The position numbers were made by a program, and so were the translations under genes. 64,000 nucleotides of DNA from Selenomonas ruminantium subsp. lactilytica TAM6421 (lineage in GTDB: Bacteria; Bacillota; Negativicutes; Selenomonadales; Selenomonadaceae), in contig NC_017073.1 in assembly GCF_000284095.1 (NCBI RefSeq), positions 1 to 64,000 on the forward strand, read 5' to 3'. Shown here piece after piece: positions 8,040 through 18,054 of the stretch. The notes below the pieces were generated by a model. The model ran no database searches. It was not told where the DNA came from and was given only the letters and a program-made list of their open reading frames with translations. Within the stretch, counting starts at the first letter, position 1. Every line of letters begins with the position of its first letter.

Positions 8040-8627
8040 TCACTCCTCATTTCTATACCAATTGGCTTTTCCGCGCAATACATCGCCACCACGAGATCCA
8101 TCGGTGGCCCAGGGATTATACTTAGGACTTTCATCGGTCCCCAGATATTCCAGGTCCCAACGCTCCACCGTGGTTTTAGGCCCGTAGCTATCATGCGTCC
8201 ATAGACCGTCCTCGTTATCCGCGGCTTCACCATGCGTCAAAACGTGAGCCTCGTCAATGGTTAACCAGAGTCCATCCGCTACTGCAACAATGGCCTGGGC
8301 CATGGCTTCAATCTGCGCTGCCGTTGGAGGTTCCGGACCAAGGTCAGCAGAGGTAGCGTTATAGCAGCAACACAGAGAAATCCCCACCGCGCCGGTATTT
8401 CTGCGCCAGGTATGAGCCTTGATTTCATCGAGGTCACCGGTTACATAGATTTCACCGTTACCCGTGATATTCACATGATAATCGTCAAAGACGGTTTCAT
8501 AATGTCCAGCGCTCCAATGCAGGTAAATCTTAGGCTCCCTGCCATATTCCTTGGCCTGTGCCCAGATGCTTTCCCTGGCATCCTCGGCCATCTGCCGTAG
8601 TTCTTCAATAGTCACTTTTCTTGCCAT
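8040..8627 (-). CDS. Endolysin, N-acetylmuramoyl-L-alanine amidase (Amidase_2/PGRP fold)
   Basis: 195 aa starting MARKVTIEELRQ. An ATG 18 nt upstream is less likely because AAAGGA sits 8 nt before 8627. Amidase_2-type features: the first zinc His in YLHWSAGHY (about 37-45), the core HTWRRNTGAVGISLCCCYNA, and a second His region VLTHGEAAD with WDLEYLG near the C-terminus. It cleaves the peptide-glycan amide bond of peptidoglycan. There is no signal peptide, so export depends on the two upstream holin-like proteins. It overlaps the preceding holin gene by 23 bp. Confidence 0.85.
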   Translation of the reverse strand: MARKVTIEELRQMAEDARESIWAQAKEYGREPKIYLHWSAGHYETVFDDYHVNITGNGEIYVTGDLDEIKAHTWRRNTGAVGISLCCCYNATSADLGPEPPTAAQIEAMAQAIVAVADGLWLTIDEAHVLTHGEAADNEDGLWTHDSYGPKTTVERWDLEYLGTDESPKYNPWATDGSRGGDVLRGKANWYRNEE

Positions 8628-8808
8628 ACACATCATCCTTTCCATGCTCTACAACTCCACGAGATAACCACCCTATCAATCCAGAGGCTATCGAAGTCTG
8701 TAAATCCTTGTTTTCTCCAATAAACATAGATAAAAGAAGGGCCAGCACCAGGCCAGCCCCTACAATCTTATCCAATGTTATCCAGCGCAAAAGCGTTGCA
8801 TATTTCAT
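8605..8808 (-). CDS. Putative holin
   Basis: 67 aa starting MKYATLLRWITLDKIVGAG; the ATG overlaps the stop of the preceding gene (ATGA), and GGTGG lies upstream. One clear TM helix (about 14-32, IVGAGLVLALLLSMFI) and a weaker hydrophobic stretch (SIASGLIGWLSRG) precede a charged tail. Size, topology and location between an XhlA-like protein and the endolysin support a holin. No sequence family is recognised with certainty. Confidence 0.65.
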   Translation of the reverse strand: MKYATLLRWITLDKIVGAGLVLALLLSMFIGENKDLQTSIASGLIGWLSRGVVEHGKDDVYGKKSDY

Positions 8809-9050
8809 CGCATTACCACCCCCGCAATAGCTATGGCCACCGCGATTGCCCAAGCAATAAATTCGCGGACACCAAAGACTTTTGCCGACGATTCCTCTAG
8901 CTTACCAAGCCTTTCATCGTGCTCGTCAATGATTGCCCTTAAACGGGTATTTTCTGTTTCCTGGGTAACTAACATTGTTTCAATACGAGCAATTCTTTCG
9001 GAAACCTCTGATAGTTTCTCATAAAGTTTAATAACTTGTTCGTCGGTCAT
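8805..9050 (-). CDS. XhlA-like lysis accessory protein
   Basis: 81 aa. The N-terminal coiled coil (about 5-55, LSEVSERIARIETMLVTQE) is followed by a C-terminal transmembrane helix (FIAWAIAVAIAIAGVVM, ending in Arg). This is the layout of haemolysin XhlA-type phage proteins that act with a holin. It is the first gene of the lysis cassette; the stop overlaps the holin ATG. Confidence 0.75.
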   Translation of the reverse strand: MTDEQVIKLYEKLSEVSERIARIETMLVTQETENTRLRAIIDEHDERLGKLEESSAKVFGVREFIAWAIAVAIAIAGVVMR

Positions 9051-9097
9051 TTACATACTTCCCATTCCAAGATTTTACCATTAACATCACCTCGTTT

Positions 9098-12000
9098 TTA
9101 TGCGTAAGCAGGGATAACATATTCAGAGGAAGTCATCGCATCCACTTCGTCACTAGCGATAATACTAACATTGATGCTACATGCTTTATTCGCAGAAAGC
9201 CAATAGCAGAATCGATATTCCTTACCTGGCGTTATATCAACTACGACTCCATTGTTAATCCCCTTTACTTGGATTTCCTTTGTCCAATCCGAATCAATAA
9301 AGCAAAGATAACTACTATTGGTAACAAATGCACCGTTATTTGTCGTTGCCTTTATTAAAACCTTTTTACGTCCACTCGGTCCTTTAAACATACAATCATC
9401 ACCAGCGCTCCAATCCTCTACTTTGTCGCTATCAAAGGATATGGATTTCTGATAGATACTACCTTCAACCGTGGGTGTATCCGTAGATGGATTCGATGGA
9501 TTATCTGTAGACGGGTTATCCGTCGAAGGTTTGTCCGTGGACGGGTTATCTGTTGATGGATTGTCTGTCGAAGGTGTATCCGTGGAAGGATTATCAGTAG
9601 ACGGGTTATCCGTCGAAGGCTCGTCCGTGGACGGGCTATCTGTTGAAGGTGTAGGCGCACTCGGAAGCGTTATCTTCGTACCGCTAAGATTACATTCAAT
9701 CGTCGTGGGAAGAATATTTCCAGAATGACCAAAGTATCCATTTTTAAAAGTGCGGAATCTGTAGAAATCAACGTTATCAACCTTGATAATCCACTTTCCA
9801 CTAGCATTGCATTTCGTTGGAACATCAGTGCCGCCTTCCCAGAAAGCAAATACATCACCACCGGCTTTCATGTTTGTAGTAATGTTCTGCAAAACAATCT
9901 GTGATGGCATTTCCAGTTTTCCATCGAATACACATTTATAAGAATTATCACCAACGTAAACAATATCCCCTAAGTTATACGACGTGTTAGCCTTCCATTC
10001 TGTTCCTTGCTTAGACGAAGAAATCCATTCCCAGATTATATCACCATCAACGCAACGAGCATTACTATTTACAGGAATTCGGCCACTCGTCGTACCGTCC
10101 TGGTCCACCAATTTGTATACTCGTTCTACTCCGTCATTACCTTGGGAAATAACATAACTATCCTTTTCCCACCAAGTTTTAGGGAACCAGTCTTTGCCAA
10201 TGAAACCAAGTTTTGCCGTTCCCCAATCGAAGCTGCCATGCCAAGCCGTGTCAATCGGAGGCTTATCAGAAAGAATACCTTCTTTGAGGACTTTGTAAAG
10301 ACGATGATCCGCATAGATAATATCGTTCTTAGCCACTTCCATGCTCGGAGAAAAAGTCTTTGTAACGAACTTTTCTTTGGTATCAACGTATTCCCAATAG
10401 CAGGCATCAAGGCATTGCGGATATGTGTCAACACCTTCAATAACTTTGCCGGACGTATGTACCGGGCGATAACCATTGGAATGACCAGCAGAAATACATT
10501 CCCAACAAGTCAACGGCTTCCAGGAAGATTCACTGGTATAGCAGCAATCACCGACGGAATAATCTTTGTTTGCCTGCCACTCGTTCCATTCGACATATTT
10601 TACCGTCGCACTACCAAGAGAAAACTCTTTACCACTAAGGTCACTGGGTTTATTATCCTCACTAATCGTCGGAATCTTACCGCCCTTAGTTACGAAAAAG
10701 ATATTCGTATTATAGAAGGAGGTCAAGCCACTAGCATCAACGGAGCGATCAAACGTTCTAATGAACTGTCCACGGGATACACTTCCATCACCGGTATAAG
10801 CCTCTGTCCAGTCAATGCCCCGACCAAGGAGTTTCCAGCGTAATGTTCCCTTATCATCATTGCCGGTATCTTTGCACTGACCAACAACTGTCGTAGGAGC
10901 CTGCCCAGAGGTCTTGCAATATCTTTTCCCTGCAACCATAAAGTAAACCAGATATGTATCCGGTTCATAACTATGGAAATTGCAATCTCTAATCGTGATT
11001 TCCGGGAACTTATGCGTATCCAGCGTGCTCACGGCTTCTTTGTTAAAGTCGATTTTGCAAACATCGAATTCTTTCCCGCCTGGTTTCTTCAACCAAGCAT
11101 CACAATTCTCAATGACAACCCGGCCCTCAAAAATTCGCCCATACGTCGTATTAAACTCAAGGATATGTGCATTAGGATAACTATCGTTAGGCAATTCGTT
11201 GACATAGAAATTGCTATTAGTAATCTGACAAATACCACGGCCCTCACCAATCTGAATTGCATGATTAAAGAGGTTACAGTGGTCGATATACAAATTTTGG
11301 AAATAATTATGAATATCAAGACGGTTTGCATTGACTCGCTCAATATGAATATCCTTGACGCAGTTCATTGCCGTAGCGCCCCAATATCCTTGCATTGAAA
11401 CATCGTGAATGTGGAGGTCAAGACAATTCGTTGCACGAATCATGTAGCCGGAAGTACCATTGGAGCTACCCTGCATTTTACCGGCAGCATTGAAACCAAC
11501 GATATCAGAGATTTCTGTATTATAGCAACCCCAGACATAAATCATCGTATTCTTAAATACTGTGTTGTGCATTTGATTACTGTCTGGATAGAAATTAAAT
11601 CCACGGATATGAGCGTTATGAGTCTTGCACCAGAGCACGGAGCAATACTTATTCGCGCTGGTAGCCAATTTTACATTACAGCCCACGAATTCATAGTGCG
11701 TCGATGGAAGCATATTGTAAGAAATTGTGAATTTACTATTTACAGTCTGCGTAGATGCTGCATGGCCTTCATAGCTTGACAGAGAGGATTTGATTTCCAG
11801 GCCACCAGCGTTATTCCAATCGTATGTAATTGGATTAGCCAGCACGCCATCTGTCGTATGCAAGAGTAATTCATATCGTGGCTCTGAATAAAGATAACCG
11901 GAGTCATCGCGGACCGCATACGGTTCCTCTTGTAGAAAAATCAGAGCATTTTGTTCCAAGTGGGACTCTTTGCCTTCTGTCCCAATAACAAAGTTATCCT

Positions 12001-13555
12001 TCGTATATGTTTTCTTAGAATCATCCGTGGGTTCATAGGACCAATAATCTGTTTCGTTGTCACCCCAAAGGTAAAAGCCAAACCAGGTTGCATTACAATC
12101 CTGTACATATAACTCGGAACCAGACAGGTCGATGTTTCCATGACACTGGATAGGTTCATTGTTATCTTTCCGTATAATGCCCTCGTGATTTTCCAGCTTT
12201 ACATAGTAATGCTTACGCTTAGAAATAGGCTCTATACTATAGTTTGACGATTGATAACGGTGTGCCATCATAATAGCGTCGTAATCATCAGTTTTACCAT
12301 CAAGTTTAGCACCGAACATTCTATAGTTAATAACTTTTTCATCAAGTAAAGCATAAAGTTTCTTATGAACTTCCTTGCCATTATCGTCAAGTACAGGGAT
12401 TTTTGCCCCTTCGGTATCCGTTTCAAAAATGTAATCCCCATTTTCGTCCAAAACCGGAGTGCCATTGATATCCTTTTTGATTTCATATTCAACTTCATCA
12501 GTTTCGCAAAGGTAAATCGCCCAAGGTTTAGAACTAACGTCCGGAACATAGCTACAAATATAGTTAGCACCGCCGCCATCACCAGGCTTATAATAACCTC
12601 TAAAACGTATTCTATCGTTTTCCTTCGCTTCAATCTGGTCATTTTCAAGGTCTGCTATTTTATCAAAGGTCAACCCATCACCCTGGGAAATAACTGTGGT
12701 CGGCCCGGAAGGTTCCGTGGAAGGATTTTCATTCGGCGGATTAGTGGCCCATTGGTCTGACATTTTCTTTACATAATCAGCATATTCTTTTGCCGTGGAT
12801 ACCTGTGTAGAAAGATTCGTAAGCAAAGAAGAAACGTCCTCTTTGTATTTATGCGTAGCAGACTCGGAAGCCTTTGCATTATCTTCGGAAATCTTCGCAT
12901 TATACTCGGAAACTTTAGCATTGGCTTCGGAAGTCTTAGCATTATTCTCACTATCTTTGGCCTTGGTTTCCGATAACTTTGCATTATCCTCGGAGGTTTT
13001 AGCACCGGTTTCAGAGTTCTTTGCATTTCTCTCGCTTGTAGCACACCGGGTAACACTTTTCTCTACCTCGGAAGCCTGGTCATCAATCGTCGCAGCCTTG
13101 GTGTCGATGTCAGTCTGAATATCCTGGATTTTTGTCAAGATCTCTTTGATTGTACTGATATCAACCTTCAATGGCGCAATGTTTTCTTCGTTATACGCCT
13201 TCAAATCATTGTATGCCTTCGTAGCTTCTTTGGCCTTATCCGTGGCAATACCGGCCTGTTCTTTGGCAATATCAGCCTGTTCCTTGGCATCAGCAGAAGA
13301 AAAAGAATCATCTGTGAGCAACTTATTATAAATCTCTTTTACTTCATCACGAATCGTAGAAAGTTCTTCGACGCTCGTCGCTTTATTTAGGTTTTCTTCA
13401 AGAACTCTAAGATTTTCCGCGATAACATCATAAATACCAGTGTTATCCGCAGTAGTGAAGGGGCTTTCCTTAGAAACAACCCCTTCTTTCACAATATTAT
13501 CGTCTTTATCTCTTTGTTCTAAATATTGGAATCCTGCATTTAAAATAGCAATCAA
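9098..13555 (-). CDS. Tail spike/fibre with coiled coil, beta-helix and carbohydrate-binding-like modules
   Basis: 1485 aa. The N-terminus is presumably a virion anchor (LNAGFQYLEQ). About 70-260 are coiled coil, including tandem 7-residue repeats of the kind AKxSExN. About 300-520 contain a head motif (KPGDGGGANYIC, FGAKLDGKTDDYDAI) typical of pectate-lyase/tailspike proteins. About 590-850 form a right-handed beta-helix. Two CBM5/12-like segments follow (NEWQANKDYSVGDCC; WKANTSYNLGDIVY). About 1300-1355 are a low-complexity STDNP linker, then a final beta domain. It probably recognises and may depolymerise surface glycans. The start is uncertain: GGAG abuts the TTG at 13555, and an ATT at 13546 would have better spacing. 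Confidence 0.85.
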   Translation of the reverse strand: MIAILNAGFQYLEQRDKDDNIVKEGVVSKESPFTTADNTGIYDVIAENLRVLEENLNKATSVEELSTIRDEVKEIYNKLLTDDSFSSADAKEQADIAKEQAGIATDKAKEATKAYNDLKAYNEENIAPLKVDISTIKEILTKIQDIQTDIDTKAATIDDQASEVEKSVTRCATSERNAKNSETGAKTSEDNAKLSETKAKDSENNAKTSEANAKVSEYNAKISEDNAKASESATHKYKEDVSSLLTNLSTQVSTAKEYADYVKKMSDQWATNPPNENPSTEPSGPTTVISQGDGLTFDKIADLENDQIEAKENDRIRFRGYYKPGDGGGANYICSYVPDVSSKPWAIYLCETDEVEYEIKKDINGTPVLDENGDYIFETDTEGAKIPVLDDNGKEVHKKLYALLDEKVINYRMFGAKLDGKTDDYDAIMMAHRYQSSNYSIEPISKRKHYYVKLENHEGIIRKDNNEPIQCHGNIDLSGSELYVQDCNATWFGFYLWGDNETDYWSYEPTDDSKKTYTKDNFVIGTEGKESHLEQNALIFLQEEPYAVRDDSGYLYSEPRYELLLHTTDGVLANPITYDWNNAGGLEIKSSLSSYEGHAASTQTVNSKFTISYNMLPSTHYEFVGCNVKLATSANKYCSVLWCKTHNAHIRGFNFYPDSNQMHNTVFKNTMIYVWGCYNTEISDIVGFNAAGKMQGSSNGTSGYMIRATNCLDLHIHDVSMQGYWGATAMNCVKDIHIERVNANRLDIHNYFQNLYIDHCNLFNHAIQIGEGRGICQITNSNFYVNELPNDSYPNAHILEFNTTYGRIFEGRVVIENCDAWLKKPGGKEFDVCKIDFNKEAVSTLDTHKFPEITIRDCNFHSYEPDTYLVYFMVAGKRYCKTSGQAPTTVVGQCKDTGNDDKGTLRWKLLGRGIDWTEAYTGDGSVSRGQFIRTFDRSVDASGLTSFYNTNIFFVTKGGKIPTISEDNKPSDLSGKEFSLGSATVKYVEWNEWQANKDYSVGDCCYTSESSWKPLTCWECISAGHSNGYRPVHTSGKVIEGVDTYPQCLDACYWEYVDTKEKFVTKTFSPSMEVAKNDIIYADHRLYKVLKEGILSDKPPIDTAWHGSFDWGTAKLGFIGKDWFPKTWWEKDSYVISQGNDGVERVYKLVDQDGTTSGRIPVNSNARCVDGDIIWEWISSSKQGTEWKANTSYNLGDIVYVGDNSYKCVFDGKLEMPSQIVLQNITTNMKAGGDVFAFWEGGTDVPTKCNASGKWIIKVDNVDFYRFRTFKNGYFGHSGNILPTTIECNLSGTKITLPSAPTPSTDSPSTDEPSTDNPSTDNPSTDTPSTDNPSTDNPSTDKPSTDNPSTDNPSNPSTDTPTVEGSIYQKSISFDSDKVEDWSAGDDCMFKGPSGRKKVLIKATTNNGAFVTNSSYLCFIDSDWTKEIQVKGINNGVVVDITPGKEYRFCYWLSANKACSINVSIIASDEVDAMTSSEYVIPAYA
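9476..9652 (-). repeat. Tandem 15-bp repeats coding an STDNP linker
   Basis: About eleven imperfect 15-bp units (Ser-Thr-Asp-Asn/Lys/Thr/Glu-Pro) inside the spike gene. Pro/Thr-rich flexible linker; unit number is likely to vary between relatives by slippage. Confidence 0.85.
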
Positions 13556-13560
13556 CTCCT

Positions 13561-16500
13561 TTAATTAACAACAGTATAAAATTTATTCGTATCGGCCAAA
13601 ACGAAAAACGCTGCCGTACCAGAGCCATCAAGTTTTTCTGTGGACGCTACATCGAAATCAGCCGAATTAACATAGATGGCCCAATTGTGGTAAACATCGT
13701 AAGGCCATGTTTTACAAAACATTGGGGCGATATCTAGTGTTATTTCTACTGGTTGACCTGCTACGACAGGGAATTCAACAGAAACAATGTCTATAGATGA
13801 AATATAACCATAATCATTATAACTTCTACTATTATGAGCATATGGATCTGTACCTATTCTTAATTGAGAGCATCTTTGTCTATCAAAGAAAGCACCTTTA
13901 TAAACTTGCCGACCACCGCATTTCACAGTCATCGTATCGCACCCTTCGTCAAACTTTATACCACAATCCGGTCTATAATAGCTATTACCGTTTCCAGCAT
14001 CTTTCCCCATGCCACATGTGCAATACAATCTTACTTTATTACATGTAACAGGAGGATAAATTGTAAATGTAGTGGTATAGTTTTCTGCCCTACCCCATGA
14101 ATACTTAGGGCCACCTCCACGTTTCATTGTCCATGCGACGGTATCTTTGATTGCGCTATGTGAATGAGCACCTTCAATTTCTGAATAAGCATGTACTCGG
14201 AAACCTTTTTTGCTTATTTCATCAGCATAGCATTTCAGAGAAATATTTGACGTTGAATACTCACTAGAACCTGTCAAGACATTCTGCGGAGTTACAATGA
14301 CAGACGGAGTAACCGGCCATGGCTTAGTAAACTTGATATAATCGCCATTCTTTGCCACGCCCATAAGCATATGGGAAACATTGGAAAACTCATTACCATT
14401 CTGGTCAGCAAAGGTCATGCCTCCTGCACCAAAGGTAACTGTTTCTCTCGAACCGGAAACATGAAGGCCGCTTACATCAAGGAGAACAGAGCCACCTTGT
14501 ATACCTTGATTTCCCTGTAAGGCAATAGTGTTTGCACTCAATTTATCTGCGGTAATAGCCCCAGCCTTAATCATGCCACCAAAGATAACATCATCATCAA
14601 ACTTCGTCGTACCGGTGATATGCAGATAATCACCGCTAATCGTAGTCCCCAATGGAGTCATATTAATCTGATTAATAATATTTTTACCATTGAAATCCTT
14701 CGTTGCAACTCGCATATTTATATTGTCTTTCATCTGCGATATAGAACTATAACTGCAATTCTCCGGTGACTTCGATAACTCGGTTACAATGCTGCTGATT
14801 TTATCTCCTTGGATTTCCAATTGAGAAGTAGCATCTTTGAGTTTGTCTGCAACGTTAATATCAATTTCATTGGATAACTGTTTAATCTGTGATGCGGTCC
14901 TGGTTTTTAAATCTGTAACTGTACTTTTGATTTCTCCGTCAGATTTTTCCAATGCCGTGATTGACTCGTTGATTTTCAGAAGGTCTTTTGCAGTATCCTT
15001 GGCTTTTTTCAATGATTCTGCAATGCTCTTATCAACCTTATCCAACGAAATGCTTTCATCGTCAATCCACTCGCTTTTAAATGTAGGACTAATCGTGAAA
15101 CTATACTCATGGGATACATTGCCCTCGCCAATCCGGTCTACATAACAAGCCTTCAACGAATAAACATCCGGCTTGCCTTTGTATTCATAGATAGCATTGA
15201 TTGAATCAATTGTATCCGCCGTATAAGCACCGGAAATATAAAATCTTACCTTATCTGCACCAGGCGGGAACGATGGAACTTTAATGGCTATTCCTCTTGG
15301 CGTATCCTCGAACTTAACATAGGATGGCGCATTAGGCTTCGGATAACTCCATTCACACGTTGCCGGATACGAATGTTTCCCTTGGAAATTCACCGCATAT
15401 AAATACGCTTTACCGGTACGGTCACTGATGGAAACTTCAACGCTCCTGTCCGTTGTTCTCCCAAGAAGTCCATTGGGATTACCTACTTTTTCATCAGTGC
15501 GTAATTCATAGTATTTTACATCGCTATCCAGAATATCGTCCCACATAAACAAGAAGCTATCCGAGAAATCATAATGAAGATTCTGTGGGGAAGCCGGGAC
15601 CGTTCTTCTAGGCTTTACGGTGCAATTACAATGGGGCGCGGTGGCCTCCGATGAAAGCAGGCCCTCGTCCGACTTAGCCTGGACCATAAATTCATATTCA
15701 TCGCCAAGATGAACATTAGGAATAAGCATTGTCCCCTGTGATTCCCCTGCGGATTTCCACCCAGACAGATAACCAAGTTGGCTGATAGATACATCAGATG
15801 GAACATTCTCCAAGTCACATGCTACCGTACTATTAGTCTTGTAATATACCATTGCGGTATTTACGTCGTATCTCTCCGGCAATTTAAAGGACACCGCAAT
15901 GTCATAGCCAACACTTGCGTCCGGGCGCGTTCTATACCGTGTAACCGCCGTTAAATCGGTAACATGGCCAGGTCTACGACGCTCCGTGGAAATGGAGTCA
16001 GCATCGGCAGGGACATAGTTATACCAGCTTATGCCACCGCCTAAATCGTCATTGTAAAGGTCCGGGTTATACTGCCTGCCGGAGATTGTAAACTTATGGT
16101 CCTCGGTTTCCTTGATTTCCGCGATGCGAATAGGCAAATCCTTGAATACATCATGATAAGTTACCGTGACTACATCGCCCGGTTCCAGGTGCATAGCCTG
16201 GTAGCCGGTGGTGAAACTAAGCTGCAACGGGCAAGCCAGGTTATAATCTCGGTAGAACCGGGCCAACCGCAGCGCTTGATTCTGTGAAGTCACACCGTTC
16301 AACTGTACTTCCTTAGTAACAATCTTTCCGCGTTCCTTCTGATCCGAAAAATCTTCACATAGGCAACACGTCGATTGCCAATTATTCCGTGGATCAATGA
16401 TTTTCACACTGTATTTATTCGGCGTTTCCGATAATCTCAAAGGAGCCACGGATAAATCGGAGCAATTACTATCGTTAAACCGGTAAGATACTTCCTCTTT

Positions 16501-18042
16501 TTTCTCGATTTTCAGACTGAATTTACCATGAGCAATTGTAAGATAACCGCAGAAATTAGCAAGGATTTCTTGTAACCAGTTAATAGCAGAATTACTCTGG
16601 TCAATAACCATGTTTAATTCATAGCGTTTTGCCTTGACCACTACGTTATCTGAATTATGGAATTCAATGACTTCATCGCAATAATCCGCAGCTTCACGCC
16701 AGGAATCATCGTCCAGGTCATCTTCGGTAATCCATTTGCCCATGCCATAGCGCTTACTAAGCATAAAATCACGCAAGCATAAAGCAGGGTTCGTAGAATA
16801 CTCCGTCTTGCCGGTTCGCATATCATATACTTTTTTACCGCGAATAATCGCAGATACTGTAGGATTACCATTGAGTTCTGCCGACGTATTGAAGTGCATA
16901 TCCAACCAGGCCAACTGCGGATACCCGCCGACTTCTTCATAGTTATCCGGTGGTTCACAATCATGGAATACATACTTTGTTCCACCTTTTACCGTATCAG
17001 CCTTGACCGCCACAGGATTCATATAACAACCTTTGTCTGTTGCGGTAATTGTCTTATAGAACTTACCATCAGAATAACTTGTGATGCCATATTTCTTCTT
17101 TAGCATATTCCTGCCAAATTCTACGTTCTTGACATTGCCACCCATGATATTTCCGTTCCAAAGGTCAAGATACTCCGAATACTGACTATCTGATATCTTT
17201 TCATCGCAATCAGCAGAAGTACCAATGCTAACCTTTTTCTGATAACTCTTGGTTTCAATCTTTAAGTCACCAGGATATTTCGTTGTAGTTGCCGTAGGGA
17301 ACGCTTCCCAACCTTCACCTTTACGATTGATATAAGAAATCAAAGAAGAAATATTCATCTGCCATTCATAGAATGAGCCATTTCCACTCGCATCATCTTT
17401 ATTACAAAGATAGATCTTATCTGTTTTATTATCCGCGGTTAAATAAAGATATTTACTTTTAAGTTCTACCGTCGCATCTTCGTATTTCCGATTTTGGATC
17501 GTGAATACTGCGCCTTCCTGTTGTCCCTCTGTTGGGATCAGCAGGTCATTGGCGCATACGCTTTCAATACCATCAATGCCGCCTTCGCACAAAACAACAT
17601 GTTTATGCAATTGATTTGCTTCGCTATCCGTTTGATGATAGGTCTGATTTCCTGTTATCTTACGATAACCATAGATAACGGGAATAAGGCCATCAGAGGA
17701 CATTGTTTCCTGTGCCCTATCAAACCGTTGTACGTCCGGAGAACCGCCTCCTACGTCCATATTGGGGCGGTTAATCGCGGTCCATACCGTAGATGCCAAA
17801 GCTGCGCCCATGACACCTGCTGCGATGCTTACACCATGAGCAGCCGTGATACCAAACATGGCCGGGTTACAGAAACCAATAGCTGCAAAGCCAAGAGTAA
17901 GCAAAACCTTGCCTACGCCTTTACCACCGCTATGATGACCAAACAACTGTAAATCTATTTTAAAATCTTCCGGCACAAATGGCTTCAAAAGATTTTCTTC
18001 AAATTTTTCATCAGAGATTATATTCTTTGAATTGAAATCCAC
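13561..18042 (-). CDS. Tail tip / host-specificity protein, lambda J-like
   Basis: 1493 aa, starting at a GTG with AGAGGTGAG upstream. A glycine/hydrophobic N-terminal region (about 35-100) resembles the lambda gpI/J hub segment. It is followed by the hallmark GLIPVIYGYRKITGNQ and HKHVVLCEGGIDGIE of J-like tip proteins, then baseplate-hub folds and fibronectin III-like domains (about 670-950). A coiled coil (about 1000-1060) and a C-terminal receptor-binding part with an IKAGAITADKLSANTI motif follow. It is the central fibre that contacts the receptor and starts DNA ejection. It lies in the canonical M-L-K-J order with the genes upstream, 6 bp from the spike gene. Confidence 0.93.
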   Translation of the reverse strand: MDFNSKNIISDEKFEENLLKPFVPEDFKIDLQLFGHHSGGKGVGKVLLTLGFAAIGFCNPAMFGITAAHGVSIAAGVMGAALASTVWTAINRPNMDVGGGSPDVQRFDRAQETMSSDGLIPVIYGYRKITGNQTYHQTDSEANQLHKHVVLCEGGIDGIESVCANDLLIPTEGQQEGAVFTIQNRKYEDATVELKSKYLYLTADNKTDKIYLCNKDDASGNGSFYEWQMNISSLISYINRKGEGWEAFPTATTTKYPGDLKIETKSYQKKVSIGTSADCDEKISDSQYSEYLDLWNGNIMGGNVKNVEFGRNMLKKKYGITSYSDGKFYKTITATDKGCYMNPVAVKADTVKGGTKYVFHDCEPPDNYEEVGGYPQLAWLDMHFNTSAELNGNPTVSAIIRGKKVYDMRTGKTEYSTNPALCLRDFMLSKRYGMGKWITEDDLDDDSWREAADYCDEVIEFHNSDNVVVKAKRYELNMVIDQSNSAINWLQEILANFCGYLTIAHGKFSLKIEKKEEVSYRFNDSNCSDLSVAPLRLSETPNKYSVKIIDPRNNWQSTCCLCEDFSDQKERGKIVTKEVQLNGVTSQNQALRLARFYRDYNLACPLQLSFTTGYQAMHLEPGDVVTVTYHDVFKDLPIRIAEIKETEDHKFTISGRQYNPDLYNDDLGGGISWYNYVPADADSISTERRRPGHVTDLTAVTRYRTRPDASVGYDIAVSFKLPERYDVNTAMVYYKTNSTVACDLENVPSDVSISQLGYLSGWKSAGESQGTMLIPNVHLGDEYEFMVQAKSDEGLLSSEATAPHCNCTVKPRRTVPASPQNLHYDFSDSFLFMWDDILDSDVKYYELRTDEKVGNPNGLLGRTTDRSVEVSISDRTGKAYLYAVNFQGKHSYPATCEWSYPKPNAPSYVKFEDTPRGIAIKVPSFPPGADKVRFYISGAYTADTIDSINAIYEYKGKPDVYSLKACYVDRIGEGNVSHEYSFTISPTFKSEWIDDESISLDKVDKSIAESLKKAKDTAKDLLKINESITALEKSDGEIKSTVTDLKTRTASQIKQLSNEIDINVADKLKDATSQLEIQGDKISSIVTELSKSPENCSYSSISQMKDNINMRVATKDFNGKNIINQINMTPLGTTISGDYLHITGTTKFDDDVIFGGMIKAGAITADKLSANTIALQGNQGIQGGSVLLDVSGLHVSGSRETVTFGAGGMTFADQNGNEFSNVSHMLMGVAKNGDYIKFTKPWPVTPSVIVTPQNVLTGSSEYSTSNISLKCYADEISKKGFRVHAYSEIEGAHSHSAIKDTVAWTMKRGGGPKYSWGRAENYTTTFTIYPPVTCNKVRLYCTCGMGKDAGNGNSYYRPDCGIKFDEGCDTMTVKCGGRQVYKGAFFDRQRCSQLRIGTDPYAHNSRSYNDYGYISSIDIVSVEFPVVAGQPVEITLDIAPMFCKTWPYDVYHNWAIYVNSADFDVASTEKLDGSGTAAFFVLADTNKFYTVVN

Positions 18043-18054
18043 GCTCTCACCTCT

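Noticed and set aside
9476-9652. Regular short repeats resembling a CRISPR array
   Set aside because: The 15-bp units are contiguous without spacers and in frame with the STDNP linker. No cas genes are present. No CRISPR array was seen anywhere in the window.
10007-10843. 278-codon rightward frame inside the spike gene
   Set aside because: Antisense shadow of a well-supported beta-helix coding region; no SD.
12795-13118. Repeated Ala/Ser/Glu segment as a mobile or variable cassette
   Set aside because: In frame it codes for coiled-coil AKxSExN repeats of the spike. No reverse transcriptase or template repeat is present, so it is not a diversity-generating retroelement.
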